Notes: generated from the letters alone by a model not told the origin. A DNA stretch of 64,000 bases from Cristatella mucedo (GCA_009760855.2 WPIO01000030.1:1669001-1733000); one strand, 5' to 3'; positions 11,173 to 23,207 are shown, numbered from the stretch's first letter. Numbers and translations are program-made.

Positions 11173-12525
11173 GCTTATCAGTCCAGTCTGGACAAGTAGT
11201 TGCTTACTGAATCACCGAGCTCAAGGTCAGGAAAACTGGTTTCACTGGGAAAGCCAACCGTATTAAACTTCAGCATATCAATCTCTCCCGTATTCTAATT
11301 TTAGTATCGCTGCTATAATCTACGGCGGCCACACATGCCACCCGCTGGCATGTGCTGGTCCGCCTTTTATTAGCTTATCATTACTGAGCTGTGAGTAAAG
11401 CGTCGTCGCGAAGAAGACGAGCTTTGCCTGTCGGTACTGTGCGAATCCAGTGCCAAGCAAAGCAGGCTACAATTTTGGATTCCAGCAGAGATAACGCTGC
11501 GTGCCGATGCAGATCTGAGAGCGTGCCGAACTCGCGGATCGGAAACATTGCCAACCCATATCCAGAAACATTCCTCGAGGTGTGTACGATTTAGTTCCTC
11601 AAAGCTCTCAAAAAAGAAGCAAATTCCGCCTGTACCGTGAGGTTAACTGCATTGCAGAAAGAAGTCTGTTTTTCTAAGGACAGCGCGCCGACATGGGCAA
11701 CCGAGTACAGCGGCTCAGTTCGAAATTTCGAATACTTATTAGGGACATATCGGATAGCATTGGTGCACGGATGAGACTCTGGGCTAAAGCCAGCTCATAG
11801 AGTTTTTGAAATTCACCCAGCTCACGCCGCGAAAGAGCCGCAAGCTGACAAGCTAAGACGGAGGTCCAACTAAACAGCGTCATTTTGTATGCTGCCAGCT
11901 TTTATTACTGCTATGAGTATTGTTCCCATAGCGGGTGGTGCACAAAGGTCGCCAACGTCTGCTAATATTTATATTGAAAAAAGTTTTGAAACCGTCTTTT
12001 TTGGTTTTGGATTGTTACAAACGTGGTGTGCGGCTTCCGCGTCAGGACAGAAATAGGCATCTAACAGAGCTCTTGTAATGTTGCTAATCTCAGCTGACAC
12101 ACGACGAATTCTGGCGACGCCTGAAGTTGCATCACGGCTAGCGACTTGTAGGTGCTGCACCAATATACGCAGGTATGCTTTCAGTAACAGGAAAGCGGTG
12201 CGCTCATACGTTAGCACAAAAATTCCATATTTATAATGTAGATAGGTCTATTTGAAAGAAACGGGGGTTGTAGGTGTTCAACAGCGACCATGACGTACAC
12301 CAACGGCCCTTTGGCCCAGCGCACAAATCAGCTGAGATGCGTACGCGAACTTCGCAATTGCAATTAGCTGTCCATCTCATTGCGTCGGCTTGTGTGCTGC
12401 CTCGGCCGTATATTGTCGCATAATCGTTTTCTAGCCATTCAAATTCAGGAACCACAAATAGTGAATATTTGTCATAATTTGGCTGAATTGGCGCGCCGCA
12501 GTTTCATGATTTAAGATCAAGTTCT
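11173..12525. other. no assigned gene; minus-strand ORF cluster
   Basis: Three minus-strand frames (12,455-12,231, 12,217-11,969, 11,883-11,674; 74, 82 and 69 codons) follow one another. The middle one is helix-like (AFLLLKAYLRILVQHLQVAS) and the last starts with a hydrophobic leader (MTLFSWTSVLACQLAAL). None is recognised and splice links are unclear. Confidence 0.3.
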
Positions 12526-12700
12526 AGAGTTTCGGGTTTAGGTTTTAGGGAGAGACTTTAAGCAGAAAAGATACATCAAAACGTGTTTACTAGCGTAAAT
12601 ATAAGCAGCGGCTGGTGGCCGTATTGAACATCCTGTTAGATGGAGGGGTACAGCGCCTATAGCAGAAAGCGGGCTGTCTGAAAGCATAGCTGGCGCCTTA
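12526..12700. repeat. dispersed repeat R1, copy 1
   Basis: Shares CGTAAATATAA, CGCTGGnG-CC, the word TAGCAGAAAG and neighbouring sequence with 61,010-61,190 in the same order. Unknown family. Confidence 0.6.
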
Positions 12701-12815
12701 TTGTGCTGTGCTGTGCTATGCTACAAAAGGTGCGCAGCGGCTCACTTCATTAGAGGCTCTCCTGCAAGCTTCAGCAGTTGTTAGTGCTCGAACCCACGCA
12801 AAATTTGCACGTGTA

Positions 12816-13755
12816 TAATAAGAATATAAATAATGCACTTGATAAAGCGCCCTCAGAGAACTTAATCTCTTTCAAGGAGCTGTACATTTGCTGCAAAGGG
12901 AAATGCAATTGAATGGTGAGTAATATCATGCTTGATAAACAAACAAAATGAATAACACGGTTAGGGGTGACATGCACAGGGTCAGCATGCAAATGTGGTT
13001 AGTGGCAGCATGCACAGTGCATATGCACATGAAGGACGAATCACAGGGACCCACTAAATGCTGTCCTAAATAGGTGTGTTTTTAAGTTCCTTTTAAATGT
13101 GGTCAAGTCAGAGGATGTTGTTACGCAAGTCGGGAGTGAGTTCCAGGCTTTGGGAGCATACGAACTAAATGCACGGTCTCCAAAGGATTTGAGGTTTGTA
13201 CGAGGTATTTGTAAACTGTTGAATTCCGAAAAGCTGATGGTACGATGCTTGGTCTGGTGGGGGAGTAGATCTGAGAGATAGGTTGGAGCCAAAGAATGAA
13301 GTGACCTAAAAGTGAGCGACAAAACCTTGAAGTCGATCCGATGCTTGACTGGGGGCCAGTGCAGGTCAGCGAGAAGTAGTGTGATGTGGCAACGGTGATG
13401 CTCACGACAGACTCGCCTAGCTGTGGAGTTTTGCACCAGCTGCAATCGCCTGATTGCACATGCCGGTAGGCCAGCAAGCAGTGAGTTACAAAAGTGAAGA
13501 CGGGATTTCACGAAGTCATGGACCAACTTAGACGTGGTATCCTTATCTAAACAAGCCTGAATTTCAGCAATGTTTTGTAGCTGAAAGTAGGCAGATTTGA
13601 CGGTGGAGCTGATGTGGTCGTCTAACGAGAGGTCACTTTGGACACCTAGATTTCGAGCTGATTCAACAGGAGATATGCTGGCAGAGCCAATTTTGAGCGT
13701 CAGCCTTTTCAATTTCTGAATCACACTGGGTTTGCCCATAACTAGTAAGTTTCTT
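12816..13755 (-). mobile_element. LINE family A, 5'-truncated, long open frame
   Basis: Minus frame 13,739-13,041 stays open for 232 codons: SARNLGVQSDLSLDDH, LVHDFVKSRLHFCNSLL, GDRAFSSYAPKAWNSLP and ending TAFSGSL. This is the RT C-terminal part downstream of YADD. The left end has the GCGCCCTCAGAGAACTTAAT tail. The least decayed copy of this segment. Confidence 0.93.
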
Positions 13756-14046
13756 TAATCTTCGGTTCCGTACGGTAGTGTATTCGGCCGCTGCTATTGA
13801 AACGTCAGCGAGCTACGTCAGCCATATACTATTCGCGTTTCCTGAATTGTATTGATTAGATACCGGTCACAGTGTAAGGTAGTTGTCATAAGTAGTCCAA
13901 GTCGCTCAATACTCAGTGGCTTGCGACTAGGGCGACGAACAAGAGAGTTACGTGCGATGGCTGATGCTTGACACCTGTCTCCCTCAGTGGCTGTCTAATA
14001 TACAGTTCTACTCTATGGATATAGATTTTTCATATCAAGCCATTTT
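13756..14046. other. no gene recognised
   Basis: No motif or repeat seen. 14,163-14,520 is also blank apart from a short poly-A at about 14,492. Confidence 0.4.
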
Positions 14047-14162
14047 TATTGGGCTCTTTATTGCTGTGGTGCTTAGCCGCTCTCGGAAGACACGTGTGTA
14101 ACGAGGCAGCCAGTTCGTCTCGCTTAGCCGTGCTTCGAGACGCAGCTGAGCTAGCTGTTTAG
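14047..14162 (+). repeat. dispersed repeat R2, copy 2
   Basis: Pairs with 2,714-2,826 (GGGCTCTTTATTGCTG, GTGCTTAGCC, CGAGGCAGCC, GCCGTGCTTCGAGACGCAGC). Confidence 0.55.
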
Positions 14163-14524
14163 GACAGCAGGACTGTAGCTACTGAGCGCATGTAACACTA
14201 TGAAACTTGTGGCTCTTAAGCAGCTATAATTTGGAACGGCAGAGATCTATGCACATCTTTCATGCTGCTATAGAAGCAAGATGGCAGCGCGCACCTTCAG
14301 AGTGTCTGCCACTTATGAGTTACATTTAATTCGCTTCAAAGTAAATTCTTACCGACTAATCGCTGTTAGTTCAATTACAAGTGGCCCTTATCAATTCGTC
14401 GTAATCGCGAAGTGCCTTTTACACTATCAAGCATGAGGTGTGCAAAGAAGTAAAATCATCTCTACCTGAAATAAACTAGTCATTTTCGGTAAAAAAAAAA
14501 GTCCATACTAAGCCTTTGTTTGCC

Positions 14525-14945
14525 TATCGTGGACGTGGCAGTTGCCAACGACACAACTGCTCATGGATTTCTGAACTGCATTGACCTGTACTGGCTCCTG
14601 ATCAAGCAGCGTACAGACTTCGAGGTTCTGGCACTCACTTTTAGGTCGCTTCATTCTCATGCTACAGCTGGCACTCACTTTTAGGTCGCTTCATTCTCAT
14701 GCTACAGTCAAACTATCCAAACTTCCCAATCCTACTTATTATCCTACCACCCAAACTTCGGACTCAAGTCGCTTAGCCAAGCCTCTAACCAACCTTAAAT
14801 CCTTTGGAGACCGTGCCTAAAGTTCTCAAACCCTGGAACTCACTACTGAATGACCTCACGACATCCCTTGAATTGAACACATGCATTTAAAAAGAAGCTA
14901 AAACTGCTCTTTTTCTCGCAGTATTTCTGGATCCGTGTGGTTGTC
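14525..14945 (+). mobile_element. LINE family A fragment, highly decayed, with a 40-bp tandem duplication
   Basis: Reads like the LHWLPVKxRIDFxVLxLTFRSLH to FGDRA-KAWNS part of family A. A 40-bp unit ending CATGCTACAG is duplicated exactly at 14,628-14,667 and 14,668-14,707. Confidence 0.75.
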
Positions 14946-14956
14946 TTTTGTATGCT

Positions 14957-15200
14957 TATAATAATAATAATAATAATAATAGTAATAGCAGTAATAACTA
15001 TAATAATGCATTTGTATGGCGCCCTCAGAGAACTGAATCTCTTTCTAGGAACTTTACACTGCTGCAAAGGAAGCATGATCGAATGGTTAATGGTAGCATG
15101 CTCAATGTCAAAAAGCATAACGTGGTTAGAGGTGATATGCATAGGGTCAGCTTGCAATTATGGTTAGTGGCAGATGCGTGCTAACACAGTGCACGGTATC
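14957..15200 (-). mobile_element. LINE family A 3' end
   Basis: An (ATA)n-rich run at 14,957-15,006 is followed by GGCGCCCTCAGAGAACTGAA and TCTCTTTCTAGGAACTTTAC, the reverse of the family A tail. It abuts the plus-strand fragment so the two 3' ends face each other. Confidence 0.85.
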
Positions 15201-16253
15201 ACTAACTATATTGACATGCTTCCTCTGCAGCATATATAAGGTTTTTAGAAAGAGAATTATTCTCTTAAAGTAATGAAAAATTTCTTCCTCTTATTAGTTT
15301 ATGCAGTGGCATTGTTTTATATCATACTTTTCCATGCGTGTCTTTCTTATTGTGTGTTGGGTCTGAATGGATATTTTTGGATCACTTCAAGTTGCTGTAT
15401 GCTAGTTCGTATTTAGAGAATATGTTACGAAGTTTCTACTAAGCGTTCTTACATGTCGTCAAAGGCTAGTACTCCTCGCACGGTATTAATACGAAATCTG
15501 GCACTCGAGATGCCCTCAACTCTCAAGTACTAAGCTTTTTATAATTGAGGTGTTAGCATGCTAAATAAACTAAATAATATGTTTTGAGTTTAGATAGAGT
15601 TTATTTATTTAGATAGAGTTTAATAGAGTTTATTATTTTTAGAATTTATCGACGGTTCCTAGCTGTAATAATTAGGAACAGAATATATCTTAAGCTATGA
15701 ATTACGCCTTCCGGCCCTCTTCGGCTGTAGAAAATACCGCTTTACGTTCAGAACGCGGATTGTAATTGAGGTTCCTCGATTGCCATTCCCCGCTTCCGAG
15801 AAGATTTGGTTCTGTTAAGGCACTATAAAGATGTTTTGCTATTATTATTGTCTAATTTTCAGAGTTACCATATCTGCGTGCGGGTTCGAGGCTCAGCCGC
15901 TCGTTAGGAAGTTTCGATAAGCTTGCTCGACCAGATTTTGTCAGGAGTCTGCAAAGACAAGCACATGTTACGGGCGTTGTGCTATTGGGATGGTTATCCG
16001 TTACTCACTCGATGAAGGCTGCTGCTAGAAGCCGGTCTTTCCGACCCGCACGCCATGAGAGGGGTAGAGCTAGAATGTGGTTTGGTAGTCGTTGGCTACG
16101 AGAACGCCTTCTGCATGTCAACTCTTCCCCAGTATTAATCGATCGTTTCCTCTGTTTTGCCGTTGAAATTTTATAATAATTCAAACTGCTAATAAGAATC
16201 AGTTTTCAATTTATGCTTTGCGTGGTTCTATAATGCTCCGTCTTGTATTTCAG
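15201..16253. other. no gene recognised; small repeats
   Basis: Contains a degenerate tail (about 15,235-15,265), a short repeat of AGATAGAGTTTA (15,590-15,645) and another LINE-tail relic (GGCACTATAAAG and ATTATTATTG, 15,815-15,857). Confidence 0.4.
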
Positions 16254-16377
16254 GCTTTGCAGTAGGGCTCAACTGCGCCGCGGCCGCCCTGCTGTGAGCC
16301 TATGGCTTAGGAAGGACGCAGCGTGGGGTGCCATCCTCAGCAATTTCTCGCAGTCCTTAGCAGATCGACCAACAGTG
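16254..16377 (+). other. candidate exon, unassigned
   Basis: 124 nt bounded by TGTATTTCAG and GTG/GTAAGT in a CpG-rich setting. One frame is open throughout (41 codons, in phase 1, out phase 0), starting LCSRAQLRRGRPAVSLWLRK. The peptide is not recognised. It could be a 5' leader exon of the kinase gene, a coding exon of another gene, or chance. Confidence 0.35.
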
Positions 16378-18243
16378 GTAAGTAAAGTTCTCACTGCCAC
16401 TAGGTTTAGGGTGGCTTGATGGATCTCTTTCGCGGCTGCGGCCGCTCCTCATTCGTCCAGCTTCACTTGACTAGGTCTCTCTCCTCTGCTCGCAGCCCCC
16501 ACCGGGCGGTAGAGGACTTAATTTTTACCTCGCTTAGCTAGCTCTGTGATGGTCAGCGTTATTTAGGTTTTTCCGTAGTCGGGCTTGATTTACCCTCGGT
16601 TTCTGCAGCCTCATACCGCATTCGGTGACCTGTGAATGCTGCCTTTGTTTCGGGCTACGACTCTCCGGGCTTACTCCCGGCGTAGACTTTTTTATGAGTC
16701 TTCTGTTCAGCTCTCGCTCTTCAAGACTTATTAGGTCTCGCGTTCGTGTCTCATTTTTTCCAGCGGTATGGTAATTTTAAATAGCATTGCGGGATGGCAA
16801 ATTTGCACCCACAAGATAGGCACGAGGCAGTTGGCTTGTGAAGCTCTTCGCTTGAAAGTCGCACCCGATTACTTTCTCCCATATATGCAGCAATTTTTTA
16901 CCATGGCAGCTGGCCGTCGGACTGATGCCTGCTAATCTAGCCGCGTTGATGCATACCACATTGCTGGTGGCTGTTTAAGTAGTTGGACTTTATCTACTGG
17001 TTCAGTCCAGGAATCAAGTTAGTTTTGTTCCTACTGCATTCTTTATGTACTAAATATTTTCTGTGAACTGCTGTTCGATGATTACTGGCTTTCCCGTCTT
17101 GTTCAGTGATAAACCCGACCTTCCAGGATCAAGCTTTGTGGAAGTGTAGTCTGTTAGTGGTGGGAGGTAGCTGCTAGTGAGCTCAATTAGCTTTCGATTT
17201 TTTTATGCACCGCCAGCGGTGCTTTGGCAATTTACTGAGTGCAAGCATCGGATCCCTTTAGCTTAATGCAGGAAATTCAGGCCTCATGAGCCACGCATTG
17301 CATTAAAGCTGAGCTGACATGATCTGCGAAGATGCAGGGCAGACGTACGAAATGCACTAGCAGGCACCTTTAACCAACATACAGAATGTAATACAAGCAG
17401 TGCCCGTCGTGTATAGCATGGTCAGGGATTTTTGTGAACTAGAAGAGGCTGTTGTGTTGATTCATTGAATGGTGTTCTACTGTCCCACGTGCTCCGGTAA
17501 TGGGTTATATGTAAGGGTGATTTTGTCCAGCTGAACCGTTAAGCACTACACTTTGAAAGCACGAGGTCCATTGGCGTGGGTAGTGGATAAACCATTGCGG
17601 GTATGGTAAAGCAGTGTTCAAGTGATCATTGGTGATGCATTAGCTTTCAACTGTTTTGATAAATGAATATGTTTTGCTTCCACGACTGCTTCCCATACAG
17701 CTTAAGTTGCAATGAACTCTCTGCATCGGCTACATAACGATCTGTCTTTTAGCAGAGGTACCTCATCAATAAAAGAAATGAGTACATGCTGTATATCCAG
17801 TGGTTGCCATTTGGCTATAACTCTATTGTTGCATTTAGCTCGCTGTACTCGTTTCTTCTAAGGGGCCTGCTTACACTTTTTTTTAGCCGTGTTAGTATAC
17901 TTTTATGCACACACAGGAGTTGTGGAATATTGCTTACATAGACCGGGCAGGAGATAGATCTTCACGGATTGGTTGTTTGGCAGCACTGTGTCCAGTGAAT
18001 TTTGCCAGGTTGCCAGCAACGTGTCATTTTGCACGGCCTCTTCCATTTCTTGTTTGGCCACATAACTCTTTCCATCGACCTGTTCATCGTTGATGGCAAG
18101 CAGCTGATTCGTCTTATTTGCAGTCTGGCCACTGTATCACATGGCAGTGCTGTGGCTCAACACTGATGCCTTTTGCTAAGGCTTAGTGCAATGCCGTTTG
18201 AATAATCTGCTTTGGCAGATGATACGTTATGCTCCTAGCATGT
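16378..18243. other. no gene recognised
   Basis: CpG-rich until about 16,700 (GCGGCTGCGGCCGC at 16,433), then ordinary. Possibly part of a promoter region. No supported exon. Confidence 0.4.
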
Positions 18244-18516
18244 TCATTCTATCGGCTGCCTTGTTCTAGGATCCGGATCGAGTTGCGAATAGTCTGAGCC
18301 AAGTGTCGATGTAGGCAAAAGGGAAATCACAGGCTCGATTGGAGTAACTGCTATCGTCGATGTAATGGACACTGGACCAGCTGCCTGCTGCTGCTGCTGG
18401 TACAGCCACAGGAAATAACAACTTAGTTCGGTTGTGGCCTCAGGGGCAAAATACAGGTATGCCAAACACGACCTGCTGCTGTTTCCTAACGAGGTTGTAT
18501 GTCGTCGTAAAGGCAT
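18244..18516 (-). other. candidate C-terminal coding exon, unassigned
   Basis: Minus frame of 90 codons ending at a stop. The last part (YQQQQQAAGPVSITSTIAV, then GSDYSQLDPDPRTRQPIE) reads like a cytoplasmic tail with a YxxL-type sorting motif after a hydrophobic stretch (SCYFLWL). A CCAG before the CAG run could be an acceptor. No family was recognised. Confidence 0.25.
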
Positions 18517-19599
18517 GGATACTATGACCCCGAATATGCAAATTCTGACGAAAACTTAGTTTTACATTAATCTCTCTGCCTCTGAGTTGCTGTCTATCGA
18601 GAACTGTTTCTGGTACCTATTCTGAGAGTACTAGTGCCGCATTCATCAGCCGTTTGACTGCCAATTGCCTATGGTTGCTGGTTGGGTCAGTGTGCAGGTG
18701 CAGTTCTTTCTATATCAAGGCCATGCCAAGGCCTTTTGTGATGACTTGTCACAATTTTGTAGACTTACCTCTATCAGCAGGCTGGATAGTTGATGCAAGT
18801 CTTGGCCACAGGTTCTTGCTTACTTTAGCTGCATACATGCAAATCTCAATAGTGTTGGTAGTTGCATTTCAGCCTTTACCATTGCCTCGATTGCCATCAA
18901 CTGCATGCTTCTTGTCCGTAATGGCTTGTGATTTTTTTCTAGAACGATTGATTGTGCATTTGGTTGATCAAAGGCTGGGTATGCTTTGGTACCTATACTG
19001 AGCTTTACATGTCAGTGGCCCGTGCAGATGATGCAGATGTGTTGAAGCCATATGAATACAAATGACAGCTACCACTTGCCTACTAAGAGCTGCTTTTGAG
19101 CTCTGCAGTAGCTCTCACACTTTCTAGTATAGCAGCCACGTGAGTCCTCTCGAAATACGTACAGAGTGTGTATTACATTGAAATCAGCAGACACAGTGCC
19201 GATTTAAAAGAGCACGAACACACCTGCTAGGCATTTGATAGAGCTCATAGCAGCAATGATATTTCGAACAGGTGTTTCTAACAGCTGTGTCCTTGTAAAA
19301 TGATGTGCCCGAAACTTTGTGGTGCTGCTGAGAGTGCCCGAAGTTGCTGCTCAGGACTAAAGGTGGCTGGTTAGCTATGCGCCTGGAGAGCATCTCCAAG
19401 TTTCTTTGCCTTCCAGCTAAATGGAGAACTTTGATAGCTGAGCAGTAGGCACACGCTTGTAGCCCAGCCCTCAAATAACAGATGTCATGTTTGGGAAGAC
19501 TCGTGCTGCTTAAGCTCTTATTCTTATTCTGCCAGGTCAAATGGAAGCATTGGTGGGGGCTGATTGTCAGAAAGAAAAAGAAAAGAAAGAAAATGTTAG
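18517..19599. other. no gene recognised
   Basis: Frames up to 118 codons occur on both strands (18,654-19,001 plus; 19,184-19,540 minus) without family words. Confidence 0.35.
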
Positions 19600-19756
19600 C
19601 TGATTTAACAGCCTCTTTTTGTATAGCAATAGAAGAGCCTTTGCGGCTATCACCACCCCTTGCAGTGGCGATAAAGGATTACCCACTGCAGGATTCGAAC
19701 TCACGACCTCGGCTCCGAGGTCGTGAAAAGCAACCGCCTTACCTCGTGAGTCGTTG
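19600..19756 (-). mobile_element. SINE family 1 copy
   Basis: The minus strand reads ACGACCTCGG, GTCGTGAGTTCGAATCCTGC (box B), GTGGGTAATCCTTTATCGCC and a 3' part ending GGCTGTTAAATCAGCTAA. Confidence 0.85.
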
Positions 19757-21526
19757 ATATAAAATCAAAATATCAAATCGCCGGGTCGCCAGGAAGGGAA
19801 GTGGGGGGGGGCCGAGTGGCCACAATGACAGTCTTTTGGCTTGACAAGTGCTTTGCAAAATCCTTGACGTCCTGCCCTGCATGCATGGCCGAGTTTGGCT
19901 AAGGGTCCTACTGCCCATAGTGAACTCACAAGGATGTCGGACCGTTTAAATAAATGTACAGGCTCCACCCCACCGATCGTTTGCCGGCTGCCATGTGCTT
20001 GCCTCCAGGGTTCCCAACGGTGGCAGCAGCAGAAGCTGCTAGGCTGTTCCGGCATTGCCTGAGGCAACAGACAACCGGACAGTGGCTGGCTGGAAGAGCT
20101 GCAGTGAGAGGTCAAGTCACCAGTCCCTTCCCCTGATCGGGCCGGCCGAGATGTCGGCGAGTCAGCCCCAGCCACCAGTCAGTCAATCGCTCTGTCAACC
20201 ATTCAAGCAAGTAAGCTCTTCTTGAATGAGCCTGCCTGGAAGGGAGACAGAGCTTTACCGGCTCAGAGAGGACAGAGCTGAGGTGCCGGGTAACTGAGTA
20301 CCTTTGCTAATCAGGGTGAGCAAACATGGTCCCGTGCCGATCGTGGGTCCCCATACCGAGAGGCCTGTACCATTCATGGGTCAACATTTTTGGGACGGTC
20401 ATTATTCGCGAGATGCAGTTCAAAGCTCTGCAGCAACATCAACAGCAGCAGCAGTGGCTCCTGATGGGCCACTGGCGTTTTTGTTTCGTCAAGGCTGCTC
20501 TGTTTCGGCTGTCCCCAGTACCCAGAAAGTCATTACTCTGGTTGTTCGTTTTTGGGTTTTTGTAGCTCACAGGCTCTGTAGCCTGACCTTCGTCAGTCTT
20601 TGTAGCCTGACCTGATTTTCTTCTCATTCAAGAGGACCTCTAGCTCTCGTTGCTGTAGTGTTATTCGTTGAGCCAATAAGATCAGCAGTATGGCGAGAAA
20701 CTGCCAAAACTCAATTGGCATTCTCTCGGTGTGCCACCAGTCTACCTGCGTCGTCTGCATGTAGTTTTACAGCGCCATCAGTTTTTGCTCGGCTGCTTGG
20801 GGGGGGGGGGTTGGCCGGCAAGCTTTCGACTTCTGCTCACTTGAGAAACCTTTTGTGGCTAGCTGTGTCTTTTGCTCTACGATGGAATTCGAGCAGGAAT
20901 GCGGCAGTATCAGGGATGCCTATGCTTCTTCAGTCGTAGTAGGTCTCTTCCCATCCCTTATTAAAGTGGTACAACCTACTGTACCAATCCTGCTTTTCCA
21001 TGTCAAGACAATTAATGTTGCCAGATTCTGCTTTAGGCCCTAACCAGTGGAGTTAATTCTGGCTTGTCTTTCAACAAAGACGTATACTTGGCTGCCGATT
21101 GCACCACTTTCTCAGTGCCATTTCCATGCCCCAGTAACTGCAAGCTCCACTGCTGTAACTCAGTGATGTACGTATTTCAAAAGAACTCCAGTCTCTACCG
21201 AAATGAGTTGCAGGGCTAACACGAAGGGCCAAGTGCTGGGCACGGGACAAGATATAGCGCTGCTAAAGGGCTCTGCTTGGTGACGTGGGAGACCATTGGG
21301 TATCCTACTTAATTGTCATACTGGCATTTCAAGGTCTTCAGGGCAAATAATCACTGCATATTTGTGTCTGCGTGGGCTGTAGTTGATCAGTTATTTATTT
21401 GTTTGTCGAGCATCTGCCATGTGCAGTGCCGTTTGCTAGTTGTCAACACTGTCTCGTCTGAGGACTTCAAAAGTGGCATCACTATTTTATATTGTATACG
21501 GAGTTTGTTGATTTTAGCCATTGGGT
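19757..21526. other. no gene recognised
   Basis: GC-rich 19,780-20,330, with a minus frame of 136 codons (19,765-20,175) and a plus frame of 103 codons (20,304-20,615, with a CAG-type repeat at 20,440). Poly-G at about 20,803. No family was recognised, and composition alone can give these frames. Confidence 0.35.
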
Positions 21527-21690
21527 CTTAGCCCAGAGGTAAGGTGCTCCCATTTTATGACCCAGGTGGTGGGCTCAAGTCCTGCAGTGGGCGCTCCTTT
21601 ATTGCCCTTTGCAAGATGCAGCGATAGCCTTTAAAGCTGAGCTGTCGCTCTATAAACAAGGCTGTTAAATCGGCCTACCTTTAATAACTA
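21527..21690 (+). mobile_element. SINE family 1 copy
   Basis: TCTTAGCCCAGAGGTAAGGT (box A), GTGGGCTCAAGTCCTGCAG (box B), TGGGCGCTCCTTTATTGCC and the TATAAACAAGGCTGTTAAAT end. Confidence 0.88.
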
Positions 21691-21967
21691 AATTTTAGTT
21701 GTAGTCCATAGTGGGCATCTGGGAAGTGTTTTTGTCTTACTATGGAGCATCTGCTGCTTCCAGATTAGATTTCAGTTTCTTATAATCGATAATACCTCGA
21801 TGCTTTTTCGAGCACCTTGCTGAGGTTTGGTCTGGTGGTTTGGTCTTATGATTGAGACTCGTGGTTAGATCTCGTGGTGTGACTATTTAAGATCAGTCAT
21901 TTATTTATTGCTGTTTGCTACTTCCTCACCAGGGGTCTCTGATTTTTGTATTGCCTGAAAACAGCAT

Positions 21968-22080
21968 TAATAGTGATAATAATAATGATAATGACAAGTT
22001 TTATAGTACCCTCATGGAACTGCATCTCTTTCCAGGCACTTAAAATTTGCTGGAGATGAAATAGACATAGCCAGGATTAA
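21968..22080 (-). mobile_element. LINE family A 3' tail, decayed
   Basis: (TAA)n-rich start, TATAGTACCCTCATGGAACT, TCTCTTTCCAGGCACTTA and ATTTGCTGGA, matching the minus-strand tail order. Confidence 0.7.
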
Positions 22081-22261
22081 GCCTCGAAAGAAACCATAAC
22101 TTGACCTTTTCAGAGCTAGCCCGGTATCCTAGAAGGCTAAGGGGCATGTAAGGTGGCTTGGCTGTGTCCTACACCCGGCCTTCAGGTCGGTCCAACAGAC
22201 GGCTGGCGCTCCTTCCTTTTTGCCCCTTCCTTTTTGCTTTGGCCTGAAGTGGATGTCACTG

Positions 22262-22312
22262 GTCTGTGACATGACATGACATGACATGACATGTCATGTC
22301 ATGACATGTGAT
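22262..22312. repeat. TGACA tandem array turning into an inverted repeat
   Basis: Four or more ATGAC units are followed by ATGTCATGTC and ATGACATG, so the array can fold on itself into a near-perfect hairpin. Confidence 0.8.
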
Positions 22313-23207
22313 TTCAATGCTGCAGTCCTAACTTGCACGGCATCTTATTTCGCTGCTACACCCCTAACCAGGACCTCATTTTGATACACAAATGCGAAAT
22401 AGTCTAAGAAGCTGGCCCACAACCCGACATCTCATGCAATAAAGAGAAGGCGAGAAAGATGTGATTAGAGGAAGCTGAAGATGGAGAAAACGGGCTGGGG
22501 AAAACGGGCGGCAAAGAAGCAAATCGCCAGTATCGGCAGTAGCAGAAGAACAATTTTGCGTGCAAGAAAATCTGTTTAGGATTTTTGTTGTTGGATATTG
22601 AACCTTGCCTTTGCCACATCCTTAAGCACTGCCTCGCTCCCCTCCCCAAAGCAGAACCTTGCCTCTCCCCTAAAGCGACCATGCTGTTGTGTTGCCATTT
22701 TAGTTTAGGCAGACATTATCGGGACCCTGGCAAGCTGCTCCTCACAGAGCAGTTACATCTAACGGTTGTTCTAGGAGCTAGTGAATTGCCCCTGAAAGTC
22801 GCTCTGCTTACTCCTAGCGACACGTTGCAGGTGCTGTGCAGGTTCTGTCTGGTGGCACGTTACGTGTAGCCAAAAAAGGACCCATATAACTGGAGGCCCA
22901 TCAGCCTAGAGCGGGGTGGGGCAACCAAGTCTAGGGTATCAAGCGGCTCCTCCTTGCTAAAACTGCGTAACGCAGAGTACTCTGGTCGAATGAGAGCAGG
23001 TGCTTGAGTACAAGTGATTTCAGCTTATTGTATACTCCCCCAATATATTTTACGTCAGCCCCAGCTCAGTTCTACCGCTTGTCGACGATCACACGTAAAC
23101 ACAGACCAGCTGAATGACCCACCCCTGCTGCAACTGATAGGAACCGCAAGGGCTAGGCGGGGCTGTTGAAAGGACGGATACTACCTGTTGCTTCAGGAGA
23201 AATCTTA
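22313..23207. other. no gene recognised
   Basis: Short overlapping ORFs only (22,404-22,682 minus; 22,585-22,869 plus). No repeat was recognised. Confidence 0.4.

Noticed and set aside
12535-12560. Telomere-like GGTTTAGG words
   Set aside because: Only two or three irregular units; part of dispersed repeat R1, not a telomeric array.
13041-13739. 232-codon minus-strand ORF as a host gene
   Set aside because: It is the C-terminal reverse transcriptase part of LINE family A, with clear sister copies elsewhere in the window.
22404-22869. Overlapping ORFs of 92 and 94 codons
   Set aside because: Opposite-strand overlap, low-complexity peptides, no splice context.
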